DNA from: Desmodus rotundus
Lineage: Eukaryota; Chordata; Mammalia; Chiroptera; Phyllostomidae
DNA: 64,000 nt
NCBI RefSeq assembly: GCF_022682495.2
Contig: NC_071392.1
Coordinates: 131,253,318 to 131,317,317 of the forward strand
Direction: 5' to 3'
Shown: in pieces, positions 23,230 to 34,160 of the stretch
Layout of the letters: each line of letters starts with the position of its first letter
How positions within the stretch are numbered: position 1 is the stretch's first letter
Notes under the pieces: generated by a model
What the model was told of the DNA's origin: nothing
What the model saw: the letters and a program-made list of their open reading frames with translations, nothing else
Database searches by the model: none
Made by a program: the position numbers and the translations under genes

Positions 23230-24200
23230 GTATGGGTATGTATATATTATAAATTTTTAAAAATTGTACTAAAGTATACATTATATACAGTGGCATTAAT
23301 GACATTCATGTTGCTGCGCAGCCTCTTCACCATCCATGTCCAGAATTTCTTCATCTTTCTAATCTGATATTCTGTTCATTATATACTAACTCACCATTAC
23401 CTCCTCCCTCCAGCCCCTGGTAACCACCATTCATTCTACTTTCTGTCTTTGTGAATTTGACTACTTTAGGTATCTTATCACATAAGTAGATCATACAATA
23501 TTTATTCTTTTGGGTCTGGCTTATTTCACTTAGCATAGTATCTTCAGAGTTCATCTGTATTGTAGCATGTATAATGATCTCATTCCTTTTTAAGTCTTAA
23601 TATTCAATTGTATGTATATACCACATTTTGTTTAACCATTCATCTGTTGCTAGTTGTTTTTTTAAAATATAATATTTAATTTACTTGAAGGAACTTTTTG
23701 TTTTCTTTTAGATTTAATATATTTATTTTCAGAGAGAGGGGGAGGAAGGGAGAATGGGAAAGAAACATTTATGTTGGTAGCCTCTCGTATACCCCAGCTG
23801 GGGATCTGGCCCCCAACCCAGGCATGTGTCCTGACAGGGAATCAAACCGGTGACCTTTTGTTTTGCAGGCAGGTGCTCAATCAACTGAGCCACACCAGCC
23901 AGGGCTGTTGATAGAAGTTTGAATGGTTTCCATTTTTGGCTCTTGTGAGCAATGCTGCTATGAACATGGGTGTACAAATATCTGTTCAAGTCCTTGTCTT
24001 CAGTTCTTTTGGGTATATGCATAGAAGTGGAATTGCTGGATTATATTCATAATTCTTTATTTAATTTTTTTGACTAATTGCCCTATCATTTTCTACTATG
24101 GCACTACCATTTGCATTCCTACCATAAATGCACAGGGTTCTCATTTCTCAACATCCTTGCCAACACTTATTATTATTTTTTTAATGATAGCCATCCCAGT
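23230..24200 (-). repeat. Ancient L1MA-type 3' ORF2/3'UTR fragment, split by a VES SINE
   Basis: Antisense L1 signatures are clear: aaccaccattcattctactttctg, ttatttcacttagcatag, ttgtatgtatataccacattttg, aaccattcatctgttg (broken by the SINE at 23654-23904), then gctatgaacatgggtgtacaaatatc and gcatagaagtggaattgctgg. Removing the SINE and one duplication restores continuous L1 sequence. Confidence 0.75.
23654..23904 (-). mobile_element. VES SINE with extra 3' sequence
   Basis: The minus strand starts ccctggctggtgtggctcag at 23904 and runs through the VES body to its A-rich tail near 23700. It then continues about 45 bp of AT-rich non-SINE sequence, ending in a second A tract, before the target duplication ctgttgctag (23644-23653) / ctgttgatag (23905-23914). 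The B box is gtttgattccc-like (CpG decayed). The L1 host sequence resumes exactly, so the whole 251 bp came in as one unit. Confidence 0.85.
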
Positions 24201-24299
24201 GGATTTTTTTCCTGAACGATTTGAGAAAAAGTTGTGTATCGTATGCCTCACTATCCATGAAAACATTAGTGTATATTTCCTGCAAACAAATACATCTCT

Positions 24300-24950
24300 G
24301 ACAGAACCCCAAAACATTTATTAAAAGCAGAAATACCATTAGTATTTTAGTACCATCCAGTCCTCAGGCCATATTCATGTTTTAGTAGTTTTACCAGTAA
24401 CCAGTCTTTTATAGTTATTCAGAATTGTGTGTTACATTTAATTGCTGTATGTTTTTAGTTTCCTTCATTCTAGGTAAGTTCCTCAGACTTTCCTTCACTT
24501 TCATGACCATGGCTCTTTGGAAGTATACAGACCAGTTATTTAGAAAAATGTCTCACAATTTGGGTTTCCTTACCCATAGATTCAGGATGTGTGTTGTATG
24601 TGTGTGTACATACACATGTGTATGTGTGCACTGTCCTTGACCTAAATGGTACTGTATTGCATATATCATTCTGAAACATGCTTCGCCCCACCTAACAATG
24701 TCATTAATGTTGTTACATTTACAGCTAGTTCATTTATTTTAACTGCAATATAAGATTCTTTCATATGAATATACTACAATTTGTTTAGTTGTTTTTTGAA
24801 TGGACATAGGGTATTGTTGGCATTTTTTGCTATTACTAATGATGATGCAGAAATCATCCTTAATATTTCTTTTTGTGGATGTAGATTTTCTAGGCAATAA
24901 ACATTTATTATTTTAAAAATTTGAAATATTTCAAACATGCTAAAAGTATA
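24300..24950 (-). repeat. Ancient L1M 3'-region fragments
   Basis: Weak antisense L1 signatures: cagtcctcaggccatattcatg, ctttcatgaccatggctctttgg, tctcacaatttgggtttcc, then atttattttaactgcaatataagattctttc and atgaatatactacaatttg. Several pieces are probably adjacent; boundaries are vague. A short (TG)n-like tract lies at 24590-24632. Confidence 0.45.
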
Positions 24951-25437
24951 GAGAGTAAGGGAACAAAACCTAACTTTAGCAAATGGTAATATTGGCTCTA
25001 GAATCTTTAATTTGGTAAAGTTGTTGTCCCATTCAATAAATGGGACTTTCCTGGGGCTTGCTCAAAGTTAGTGCCTCACTAAGTTAGAATTATTATTAAT
25101 GATGAATTACCTCAAACTTGTGTAGCTTTATTCAACACAGAGATACTTTGGGAAATCCAGTCAGATTTAAAAAACAAATACTGTTAGGCCTACCACCCAA
25201 ATGTGAACAGTGAATAAAATACCAGGTAGGTTCAGCTAACTTTTATTTTAGTCTTTATTCATGTCCTTTTTCTTAATAGAATTTAATAAAATGAGACAGG
25301 AGGAGGAATCATGAAAGGTTAAGAATAATAGACCTGAGAGACTTGCTTAGAAAACTGGTGTAGACCCAAATCTCATCTTGGATCCCTTCCTTGGCTCTGG
25401 TGTCAGGTGAGCTGAGAAGTGTGTTCAGGAATTCCTT

Positions 25438-25658
25438 TTTTTTAAAAAAAAAAGATTTTATTTATTTATTTTTAGAAAGAAGGGGAAGGAGGGAGAAAGA
25501 GAGGGAGAGACACATTAATGTGTGGTTGCCTCTCATACACCCCCAAATGGGGACCTGGCCCGCAACCCAGGCATGTGCCCTCCCTGACTGGTAATTGAAC
25601 CGGTGACCCTTTGGTTCACAGGCCAGTGGTGAATCCACTGAGCCACACCAGCCAGGAT
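25438..25658 (-). mobile_element. VES SINE
   Basis: Minus-strand VES with head tcctggctggtgtggctcag, body including aggccaggtcc-type and gaggcaaccacacattaatgtg segments, and an A/T-rich tail. It is flanked by a perfect 11-bp duplication aggaattcctt (25427-25437, 25659-25669), so it is relatively young. Confidence 0.92.
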
Positions 25659-25669
25659 AGGAATTCCTT

Positions 25670-27359
25670 CCAAAACTATCACAGTACCCAGGATAGACTT
25701 TTGATAAATCAGTTCCTTACCCATATATGATATTAGGTCAGTCAAGGGAAGAAGAAGAAAAGGAAGCAGGTCAGAGCCTAGCTTACTTCACCAAGCCATG
25801 GGAAATAGAATTCTCTAAAGATAAATAAATACATAAATTCAGGACTTAGAAATGATAGTAATTGATGGTGTCAGGGGTTTTACTGGAGTCTCCCATTTTC
25901 TAACCTGAGGAAATGGAACCACAGAGGAGGATCCTGTCCCCTAATTCACCCACCTGCAGGGAGAGATGAGTGTGTCTCTCTGGATTGCAGAGTCCTCAGA
26001 CCACTTGTAGGCCTCTGCCAGAAGCTAAGGCGCATGGCCAGTTGTGTCTTCTCACCTGTGCAGAAAAAATGTGATTCACTTCGAGCTTTGGAGACAGTCT
26101 CAATAACTTAGAAATGAAGTCTCCATGTTCCCGTTGGTGGGTGTTTTACCAGTTTTGTTTTTAATGCTTAATAACATCCTCAGGAGAATTCTCCTGATTT
26201 GTCTATTAATAGTGGAGTAAAAGCATTTGGCATTGGAAGTGATGCCATCTGATTGCCTCAGATTGCTGCTGCAGGTCTTGGAGGCCTATAGTTGCCACTG
26301 TAATGAGTGTCAAGTCTCTGAGAGAGCCAAATAAGAAACAAGCCCTCTCTGGAAAGGGTGAAATCAGGACAGCCACATCAAACCTTCACTGTGTACTGTG
26401 TTTTTGTGGCCTTCAACGCCTATGATGAGCTGGCCACACTTTTTCTGTAAGAGGCTTAAGTGTGGTGCAGATGCACACTGGTGAGCTTGTGGTCAGCATC
26501 TCAGCATGGAGGGCAGGGTTGTTCCCAGGCCTCCATGTACCCTGGTGTCTACCATTCACCCCATCTACCTTTTTATTAAAGGCTGGGGAATACACAAAAT
26601 GCAGAGTATAACTTTTCCTTTCTTGATTTTCCATCCTGAAGGCGCTTGAAGAGTTTGAAGGAAGGAGAAGACGAGTAGTCCAGAGCAGGGTGCCTCGGAA
26701 TTCTGGCTTGCCTGCTGCTAGGTGACTTTGGCCACATCATAGAACCCTTTGGGTTTGGTGTTAGCATGTTGGGCCAGAGGGTCCTTTGGGGGCTTTCTAG
26801 CTCTAGAAACCTGTGATTCTGAAGTGTTAATAGTTGGCCATTTGTAGGACCTCCTTCCTAATCTGCAGTCATCGATTCTCTCTGTTGACACTGTTTTTCC
26901 TTAGGCCTTTATTCTTCAGAAGAAACCTACAACCCGGAGTAGTTTTGAAATCTGCACTGGAAACTATTAGGAACTATGCAGGCGTTGTTCTCTGTGTACC
27001 TTAATGGAAATCAGATGCCAGCAGAGGAGGGTGCACATTGTTAATGAGCCGTATGGGCCCTATTGTGTTTCAGTCTCTTCAGTCTGAGACGAATCAGTTA
27101 CTTTGGCTTTAACTTCAGCTCTGCAGAACAAAGTGAAACCCCGACAGTGGGGAAAAGGAATTCCTTTGCTCCTTTAATCAATCAATCTGAAAGTCTCAAA
27201 AGGTCAAGTATTGCAGAAATAACAAAAGCAAACAAAATCTTTATCTTCCAAAATGTATGGGTATTTTCGTTGGCTTTGAGTAGGAGACTAATTTCTATAC
27301 TTGACCCATAACTGTATATATAAAATCGAACCAGTTACCTCCCTTCGTTTCCTTTTCAT
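25670..27359. other. Unique DTD1 intron sequence
   Basis: No supported gene or repeat. Short frames at 26413-26767 and 27063-27311 lack splice context and family resemblance. Confidence 0.55.
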
Positions 27360-28054
27360 AAGTATTTGCTGACCACTTTTCATTGGCTTGAGTTTGGATT
27401 ACAAGAAGAGGAATGGGTACAAGAAGAGAAATAAGGCATAGTTTCTTCAAAAGGCTTGTACTTTAATGACATGGAAATCACACCAAGACAGTTCTGAGGC
27501 GACATCATTGATCTGCTGCTGATCAATGATGAGAGTGGAATGCATAGAATGTTGGGTGGGGGATGGTCATCACAACAGGTGTCCACGGGCAGATATCAAA
27601 CATCTGAGTCTTGAAGGGTGAGGAAGAGTCAGCTGGGTCTGAAAGCTAGATACAGGAGCTGGCACATTCCTGGAAGAGTGTGAACAAGGGGAGGAGGTTT
27701 GAACCTGTTTGGTGGGATAACAAGTAGTTGAGTCTGGTGGGGCCAGAAGGCTGGTGGTAGAGAGGACAATGAGCTTGGAGGGGAAGGCAGATGATGACAG
27801 TGTTCAGTGTCCTGCTAAGGAGCATGGGCTTGGCCTTTCGGCAATGGGCAGCCACTGTAGAGAGTTCAGCGGGATTTGAAGATCAGATTTGCTCGTTAGC
27901 TATGACCCTCTTGTAGCAGGATGGCAGACAGATTGGACTAGGAAAGACAAGAAAGACAGGGGAAACTGAGGGCAGCATTGCACTGGCCCAGACTGGAGAG
28001 GTGCAGAGTGTGAACCAGATGGTCAAGGATGTGGCTGAGATTTTTGGTGGAGGT
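27360..28054 (+). repeat. Ancient interspersed repeat, second copy
   Basis: It resembles 21061-21620 in layout: a pool of gagtcttgaagggtgaggaag, ttcctggaagagtgtgaac, ggccttt..gcaatgggcagccactgtagagag, ggatttgaagatcagatttg and gcccagactggagaggtg. The family name is uncertain. A perfect 11-bp hairpin (27503-27531) lies in its first part. Confidence 0.45.
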
Positions 28055-28062
28055 GACTAGGG

Positions 28063-28345
28063 CAGTAAGCAATTTTCACCTTTTCATCTCATATCACTCA
28101 TAAACTAATTACTAAAATTTTGCAGCACACCAAAAATATATATTTTTTGCACATCTGACAAAAAATAAGTATAATTCTGATTCATACATACTGGATGGTT
28201 ATTATTATGTTAGCTGTTGTCATTTTTTATTTGACAATCTAAGGAAAAAGAGGTCAGTGCCACTAACTAAATAGTTAGATATTGCATGTATTAGAAATTC
28301 TTGCAGCACAAATGTGTGCCATGGCACAATGGTTGAAAATTGCTG
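28063..28345. mobile_element. Non-autonomous hAT-type DNA transposon
   Basis: The 283-bp element has inverted ends: left cagtaagcaattttcacc and right (reverse complement) cagcaattttcaaccattg. It is flanked by an 8-bp duplication, gactaggg (28055-28062) and gactaagg (28346-28353), the hAT size. The interior (ctcataaactaattactaaa..., gcagcacaccaaaaatata, aagaggtcagtgcca) has no transposase. Bats are known for recent hAT activity. The TIR resembles the cagNgNttttcaacc group that includes SPIN elements; subfamily membership is an inference. Confidence 0.78.
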
Positions 28346-28369
28346 GACTAAGGGATCTTGTTATTTTTT

Positions 28370-30360
28370 TTGTTTTTTTAAAATATATTTATTGATTATG
28401 CTATTACAGTTGTCCCATTCCCCCCCCTTCACTCCACTCCATCCGGCCCACCCCCTCCCTCCCACATTCCCCAACTATAGTTCATGTCCATGGGTCATAC
28501 TTATAAGTTCTTTGGCTTCTACATTTCCTACACTATTCTTACCCTCCCCCTGTCTATTTTCTACCTATCATCTATGCTACTTATTCTCTGTACCTTTCCC
28601 CCCCTGTCCCCCTCCCACTCCCCTATTGACAACCCTCCATGTGATCTCCATCTCTATGGTTCTGTTCCTGTTCTAGTTGTTTGCTTAGTTTGCTTTTGTT
28701 TTGGTTTTAGGTGTGGTGGTTAATAACTGAGTTTGCTGTCATTTTTACTGTTCGTATTTTTTATCTTCTTTTTCTTAGGTAAGTCCTTTAACATTTCCTA
28801 TAATAAGGGCTTGGTGATGATGAACTCCTTTAACTTGACCTTATCTGGGAAGCACTTTATCTTCCCTTCCATTCTAAATGATAGCTTTGCTGGATAGAGT
28901 AATCTTGGATGTAGGTCCTTGCCTTTCATGCCTTGGAATACTTCTTGCCAGCCCCTTCTTGCCTGTAAGGTCTCTTTGGAGAAATCAGCTGACAGTCTTA
29001 TGGGAACTCCTATGTAGGTAACTGTCTTCTTTTTTCTTGCTGCTTCTAAGGTTCTCTCCTTATTTTTAATCTTGGGTAATGTAATGATGATGTGCCTTGG
29101 TGTGTTCCTCCTTAGGTCCAGCTTCTTTGGGACTCTCTGAGCTTCCTGGACTTCCTAGAAGTCTATTTCCTTTGCCAGACTGGGGAAGTTCTCCTTCATT
29201 ATTTGTTCAAATAAGTTTTCAATTTTTTGTTCTTCCTCTTCTCCTTCTGGCACCCCTATAATTCGGATGTTGGAATGTTTCAAGATGTCCTGGAGGTTCC
29301 TAAGCCTCTCCTCACTTTTCCAAATTCTTGTTTCTTCATTCTTTTCTGGTTGGATGTTTCTTTCTTCCTTCTGGTCCACAGTGTTGATTTGAGTCCCAGT
29401 TTCCTTTGCATCACTATTGGTTCCCTGTACATTTTCCTTTGTCTCTCTTAGCATAGCCTTCATTTTTTCAACCAATTCTGTGAGCTTCTTGATTACCAGT
29501 GTTTTGAACTGTGCATGTGATAGGTTGGCTATCTGTTTGCTGCTTAGTGAATTATTTCTGGAGCTTTGAAGTGTTCTGTCATTTGGGCCATTTTTTTTTT
29601 TTTTTGTCTTGGTGCTTCTGTTACTTAAAGGGGCGGAGCTTTAGGTGTTCCCAGGGGCGGGGTAACGCTGGTCACTGTGATGCTGAGCTGTGATGCTGTA
29701 TGTGGGGAAGGGGCCCGGGCTGAGAGGGAGTAATGGCGCCTGCTCCACTCTCCACCCGATTTCCGTCACTTGCTGTGCTACCCACAATCAAATTGGGCCC
29801 CTCTGGTGCTGGTTTCCGAGTGGGTAGGCTTGTGCACGCTCTAGGCCCCTGTGGGTCTCTCCAACGACCTCTCCTGTGATGCTGGGAGTTTCTCCTGCTG
29901 CCGCCCCAACCTCCACGGGTGTTTTCACTCTGAGGTTTGAGGCTTTATTTCGTCGCGCTGGAGCCCTGGGTTACGTGGTCTGCTTCGCTCCCTGCCGTTT
30001 GTCTGGTTTATCTAGGTGAGAATGTGGGGCCATAGGGTGCTACCCGCCGCTCTGCCTGCCCCGTTCTCTGCCACTCTGAGTCCGGCCCTCTTGGTTTATC
30101 TGTGCAAATGTGGGGCTGCAGGGTCTGCTAGTGGTCAGACTGCCTGCCCCATTGGTCCCACACTCCGCCAGTCTCTGTCCTGCCACAGCCACGCGAGTCC
30201 TCTCCGCCCCGGCTGCCCGTCTCCGCCCCTCCTACTGGTCTGGATGAATGTTTACTTTTTATTTCCTTGGTGTTGGACTTACTTGCTGTTCGATTTTCTG
30301 TCAGTTCTGGTTGTGCAAGGAGGTGCATTGTGTCTACCTATGCCGCCATCTTGGTTCTCC
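28370..30360 (-). mobile_element. Full-length young HAL1
   Basis: About 2.0 kb, starting on the minus strand with ggagaaccaagatggcgg at 30360 and ending cataatcaataaatat plus A-rich tail at about 28372. It follows 6931-8960 closely along its length, including the GC-rich 5'UTR, the internal A tract (29591-29605 on plus as T15), ORF1 and the G-rich tail. No ORF2. I could not identify a convincing target-site duplication. Confidence 0.88.
28800..29475 (-). pseudogene. HAL1 ORF1 remnant
   Basis: The minus frame from 29475 encodes a 106-residue stretch (MVEKMKAMLRETKENVQG..., coiled-coil-like) running into the L1 ORF1p RNA-binding domain (RIIGVPEGEEEEQ). It stops at TAG 29155-29157 after EIDF. 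Beyond the stop the same frame continues as a clear ORF1 C-terminal domain (PRHIIITLPKI, LSADFSKETLQARRGW, LLYPAKLSF). Length without the stop would be close to that of a full ORF1p C-terminal two thirds. Confidence 0.85.
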
Positions 30361-30477
30361 CTGCTCTGTATTTCTAGACTGGTTACTTTTCTTCACTTCT
30401 TACTACTTTCATAAGACTTACTATCTTCTAAATATTACAACTGTTTGTATTAATTATTTACTTTTGAAATTTAACTG

Positions 30478-30643
30478 GGCCTTGGATGGGTAGCTAAGTT
30501 GGTTAGAGCATCATCCTGATATGCCAAGGTATGTGTTCGATCCCTGGCCAGGGCACATAAAAAATAATCAACCAATGAATACAGAAATAAGTGGAACAAC
30601 AGATTGATGTTTCTCTCTCTCTGATAAATAAAAGTTATAAAAC
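30478..30643 (+). mobile_element. VES-type tRNA SINE (short variant)
   Basis: Head gggccttggatgggtagctaagttgg, B box-like tgttcgatccc, then ccagggcacataaaaaataatcaaccaatgaat and ttgatgtttctctctctc with a short A-rich tail. It belongs with the copy at 18004-18176. Confidence 0.8.
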
Positions 30644-32679
30644 TGTCCATTTCCCTGCTAGAATATAAGTTCCCTAAGGGCAGAAAATCTTAGACCAATT
30701 AAAGGAAGGGAGTAAGCAGTTCAGAATTGATTAGGTGATATTTGTTGTATAAGAATATAATGGTATATAAAGTAGACATTACAAGTCAATGCCAGATGGA
30801 AGGGTTTCTCAATAAGTAGTAATTGAGTAACTGATTGGCAATTACAGAAAAGTAATTATTTTAAATCCTTACATTATAGCATATTTTAAAATACATTCCA
30901 GTGAAATTCAAGAGATAAGTGTAATTCTGAAAAAATCTCCTGGAGGGTACTGGTCTTCCTAGATATCAAAGTATATTACAATGTGACAGAAATAAAAACA
31001 GATGGTGCTGGCAGATTGGTAGAATAGATGAGAGACCTGAGAGATAAACTGATTATTTATACGTTTAGTAAATTATAAAAATAGCATTTCAGATCAATGA
31101 GCAAGAAGCAGATTTTCAACAAGGGTGTTATGACAACTGGCTAGTTAGTTTTGAAATTGAATGCAATAGAGATATATGCACTTATGTGGAAAAACATAGT
31201 AGTTGTATTACTGGATGAAATGTCATCTCCAAAGCATATGTGTAGTATGATTTTAGTTATATAAAAACAAAGTCTATCTGGTATGTAATCTCTTTATCTG
31301 CCTACCACTTTTGTGGACCCTCCATTTCTAGTACATTCTGGAAAAGAGGATTTATCTTAAACCCATCATGAGTGGTCTTCTTGAGAGGTGCCTTACTGCA
31401 CCTTTTGACTCTCTTGGTGGGACTCAGCCGACTGCATTCCTGGCCAGTATTGCAAATCTTGGGTACCAGTATAGGGGTGAGACATGGGGAGCCTGCCCCA
31501 CCCTGAGACAGGCCAATGTTATCTTTTCTGGAGGGCAATCTGAGCTTCAAGACTTCTAAAAGCTACCCGGTTGATTCCAACATACAACCAATGCTGAGAA
31601 CCAACTAGAATTGTTTTAGTTGGACCTGGTAAGAATTCTACCTCTTGGGCCATAACATAGAATCCAGGCCAAGAACGCTGCTCCCAAGGGTAGGGCATGG
31701 GATTCATTAGATTCTTATAGTTATACAAGGATGGAGGTGTATCTGCAGTATTTCTAACCAGCACACTTATTTAAGTGTACAGAGTGTCTTCCATGGTTTT
31801 CTGTCTGAGGATGGGTGGTGGGACCTTTAGCCACTGGTTCCTTCTTCCATTGGCTGCCCAAGCAGGCAAATGGGCTCCCGTGGTTTCCAAGATGGCCCTG
31901 AGGCAAAAAGACCCTCAATGCTTGCCTGAGGAGTCCCAGTTGTTAGCTGAGCTAGAGTTTGCATGGTACTGTCTGAAGTAGTGGGAGCTGACATTAGAGG
32001 TGAGCTGAGGGGATGGCATGTGGGCACTCAAAAGGCTCTGCATTTATAAAGACTCGGCATATCCTTGTATACCCCATCCTTAAATTTAAGTGCCTAATAA
32101 ATAAGAAAGGCTCTCCTTTTTTTTCTGGTATACTGCCAACAAAGCAGTAAGAATAAAATATTCTCTAAAGTAATGAGAGAAAAGTCCCATTTCTGTTTTA
32201 CATTTTCAATCTGGTAGAGTAGCTCCTAGGAATATTAAAAGTCAATCAAATCCTTAGGCAGTGCTTGGCTGCTGTTCAGGAATGGCAAACTGAGCTTGGA
32301 GAGGCTCATTCAGCATTTGAAGCAAGACAGTTGCAGCCTGGAGGCATGAGCAGGTGGTGAGGGGTGAGGGACAAGGGTGAACATCTTTCCATGGGTATGT
32401 ATTGTAACCTTTCTGTTCCAGTTTTGTGAAATGTGTCCCTGTGTGGCTACCTTTTCTTGTGTGTAGTCTTGAATGACGTGGGTCAGGGATGCCCACAAAA
32501 AGGATCCTTGTCAGGTCCAACATTTCCAACTTTCTTGGGGACTTGGATCTCACTTCTGAAAGAGCACTGTCACCTTCAGTATGTAGGCATGCCTCAGATG
32601 TGAGAGGGACAAAGTGCTACTGGGAACCAGAGGAGAGGTGCTCAGGAGCAGGTATTGGCTGACTTGCTTTAAAAAATAC
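30644..32679. other. Unique DTD1 intron sequence
   Basis: No exon or confident repeat was recognised. Overlapping short frames at 31302-32553 occur on both strands without codon bias or family resemblance. Confidence 0.5.
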
Positions 32680-33240
32680 AGGGGTGGTTCATAGCAGCGT
32701 CATTTACAATAGCCAAAGTCTGGAAATGGCCCAAGTGCCCATCAGTAGATGAGTGGATAAAAAAACCTGTGGAACAATTACACAATGGAATACTACATGG
32801 CCATAAAAAAGAAGGAACTTTTACCTTTTTTTACAGCATGGATGGACTTTGCGATTATTATGCTAACTGAAAGAAGCCAATCAGAGAAATATAAATATCA
32901 TATGTGTAAAGATCTCACTTATATGTGGAATCTAATTAACAAAATAAACTGGAGAGCAAAATAGAAACAGAAGCATGGATACATGAAATAGACTGACAGC
33001 TGTCAGAGGGGAGGGGAAGAGGCCCTAAATGAAAGAGGGGGAAGGGATTAGCCAAAGAACATATATGTATAAACCCTATACATAAACCCTAGATACAGAC
33101 AACGATGTGGTGAGGGCCAGAGGGAAGAGGGGCTGGGCCTAGGAAGAGTTAGGCAAAGGAGGGGAAAATGGGGAAATCTGTAATAGTGTTAATAATAAAA
33201 ATAAAGAAAAAGAATAAAAATGTTTCTAAAAAAATAACAG
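32680..33240 (+). mobile_element. LINE-1 3' end (5'-truncated, older subfamily)
   Basis: Sense L1 sequence: ttcatagcagcgtcatttacaatagccaaa, gtgcccatcagtagatgagtgg, acacaatggaatactacatggcc, gcatggatggactt.., cttatatgtggaatctaa, then a G/A-rich 3'UTR and an A-rich tail. It encodes the decayed last part of ORF2 (…FIAASFTIAK.W…). The 3'UTR differs from that of the young bat L1, so it is another subfamily. Confidence 0.8.
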
Positions 33241-33340
33241 AGATGGGCAAAAGTATGTTTATAGTTGTTAACATATGAGACAGTTTATTCTTGAATATTA
33301 TTTACTTATTAATTATTGTATTATTAATTATTATTAACCT
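33241..33340. repeat. Possible mariner-derived MITE end
   Basis: The start gggcaaaagtatgtttatag and the following gagacagtttattcttg...attaattattgtattatt resemble the first ~100 bp of a Tc1/mariner miniature element that I recall from several mammals (ends gggcaaaagtaggtttacag). The matching right inverted end is not found, so it is truncated or misassigned. Confidence 0.4.
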
Positions 33341-33998
33341 GCCCAGTATAATATTATTAGCCAACCCCTGTATAATTTTGCCAGTGTGTCTGCAGCTTCC
33401 TGAAGCAGAAAGAAGTCATATAGTTACAAATGTGGCTTTTAACAAGTGTACTGTGGTTGAATACTATATTACCTAATATTAAAGGACAATGACCAGATTC
33501 ATAAAGTATCTTTGTTTGAACTTAAGTATTGATCCAAAGTATACAATATATGAAAGTAGTAGTTGAGTTTGGTTTTTGAGTGTGAAATAAAAATAATCTA
33601 AAAAATTAAAGTAGCTTATGAAATCTAAATAATTTTACTTATTAGTGGCTTATAATTAAGTCACCCAAACAGACATATAGCCTGCTCTTTTAAAGGTTAG
33701 ACAGATGCTCATTCATAACTTCTAATCTGCCTTCTCTCTTTGGATAGTAGCTCTGGTGGTCTTTTCAAACTGTTCTTTTTTAAATGCAATATTGAGAAAT
33801 ATTTTAGAAATGTGTAACTCTAAATGTAAACCTTGCTTTTGAAAAATGAAATTGTTATACATGAATGAGGATTATAATAATAGCAGAATTTCATTGTTAA
33901 TAAAAATAAATTTGAGAACTAATAGTTTCTTTGTTTCACATCCATGCATGTGACTCTCACAACTATCATGAGAGGGGAGAAACACAGTTCAGTTATCT

Positions 33999-34160
33999 CT
34001 TTTTTTTAAAAATTTTTTATTGTTATTCAATTACAGTTGTGTGCCTTTTCTCCCCATCCCTCCACCCCACCCCAGCTGAAACCCCCTCCCTCCGCCACCT
34101 CCACCCTCCCCCTTGATTTGGTCCATGTGTCCTTTAAAGTAGTTCCTGTAATCCCCTCCT
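33999..34160 (-). mobile_element. Short 5'-truncated LINE-1 3' end
   Basis: Only the terminal ~160 bp of the young bat L1 3'UTR is present (minus): A tract, attgaataacaataaaaa-type terminus, acaactgtaattg, and the G-rich tract up to the aggaactac region. No coding part. Confidence 0.85.
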
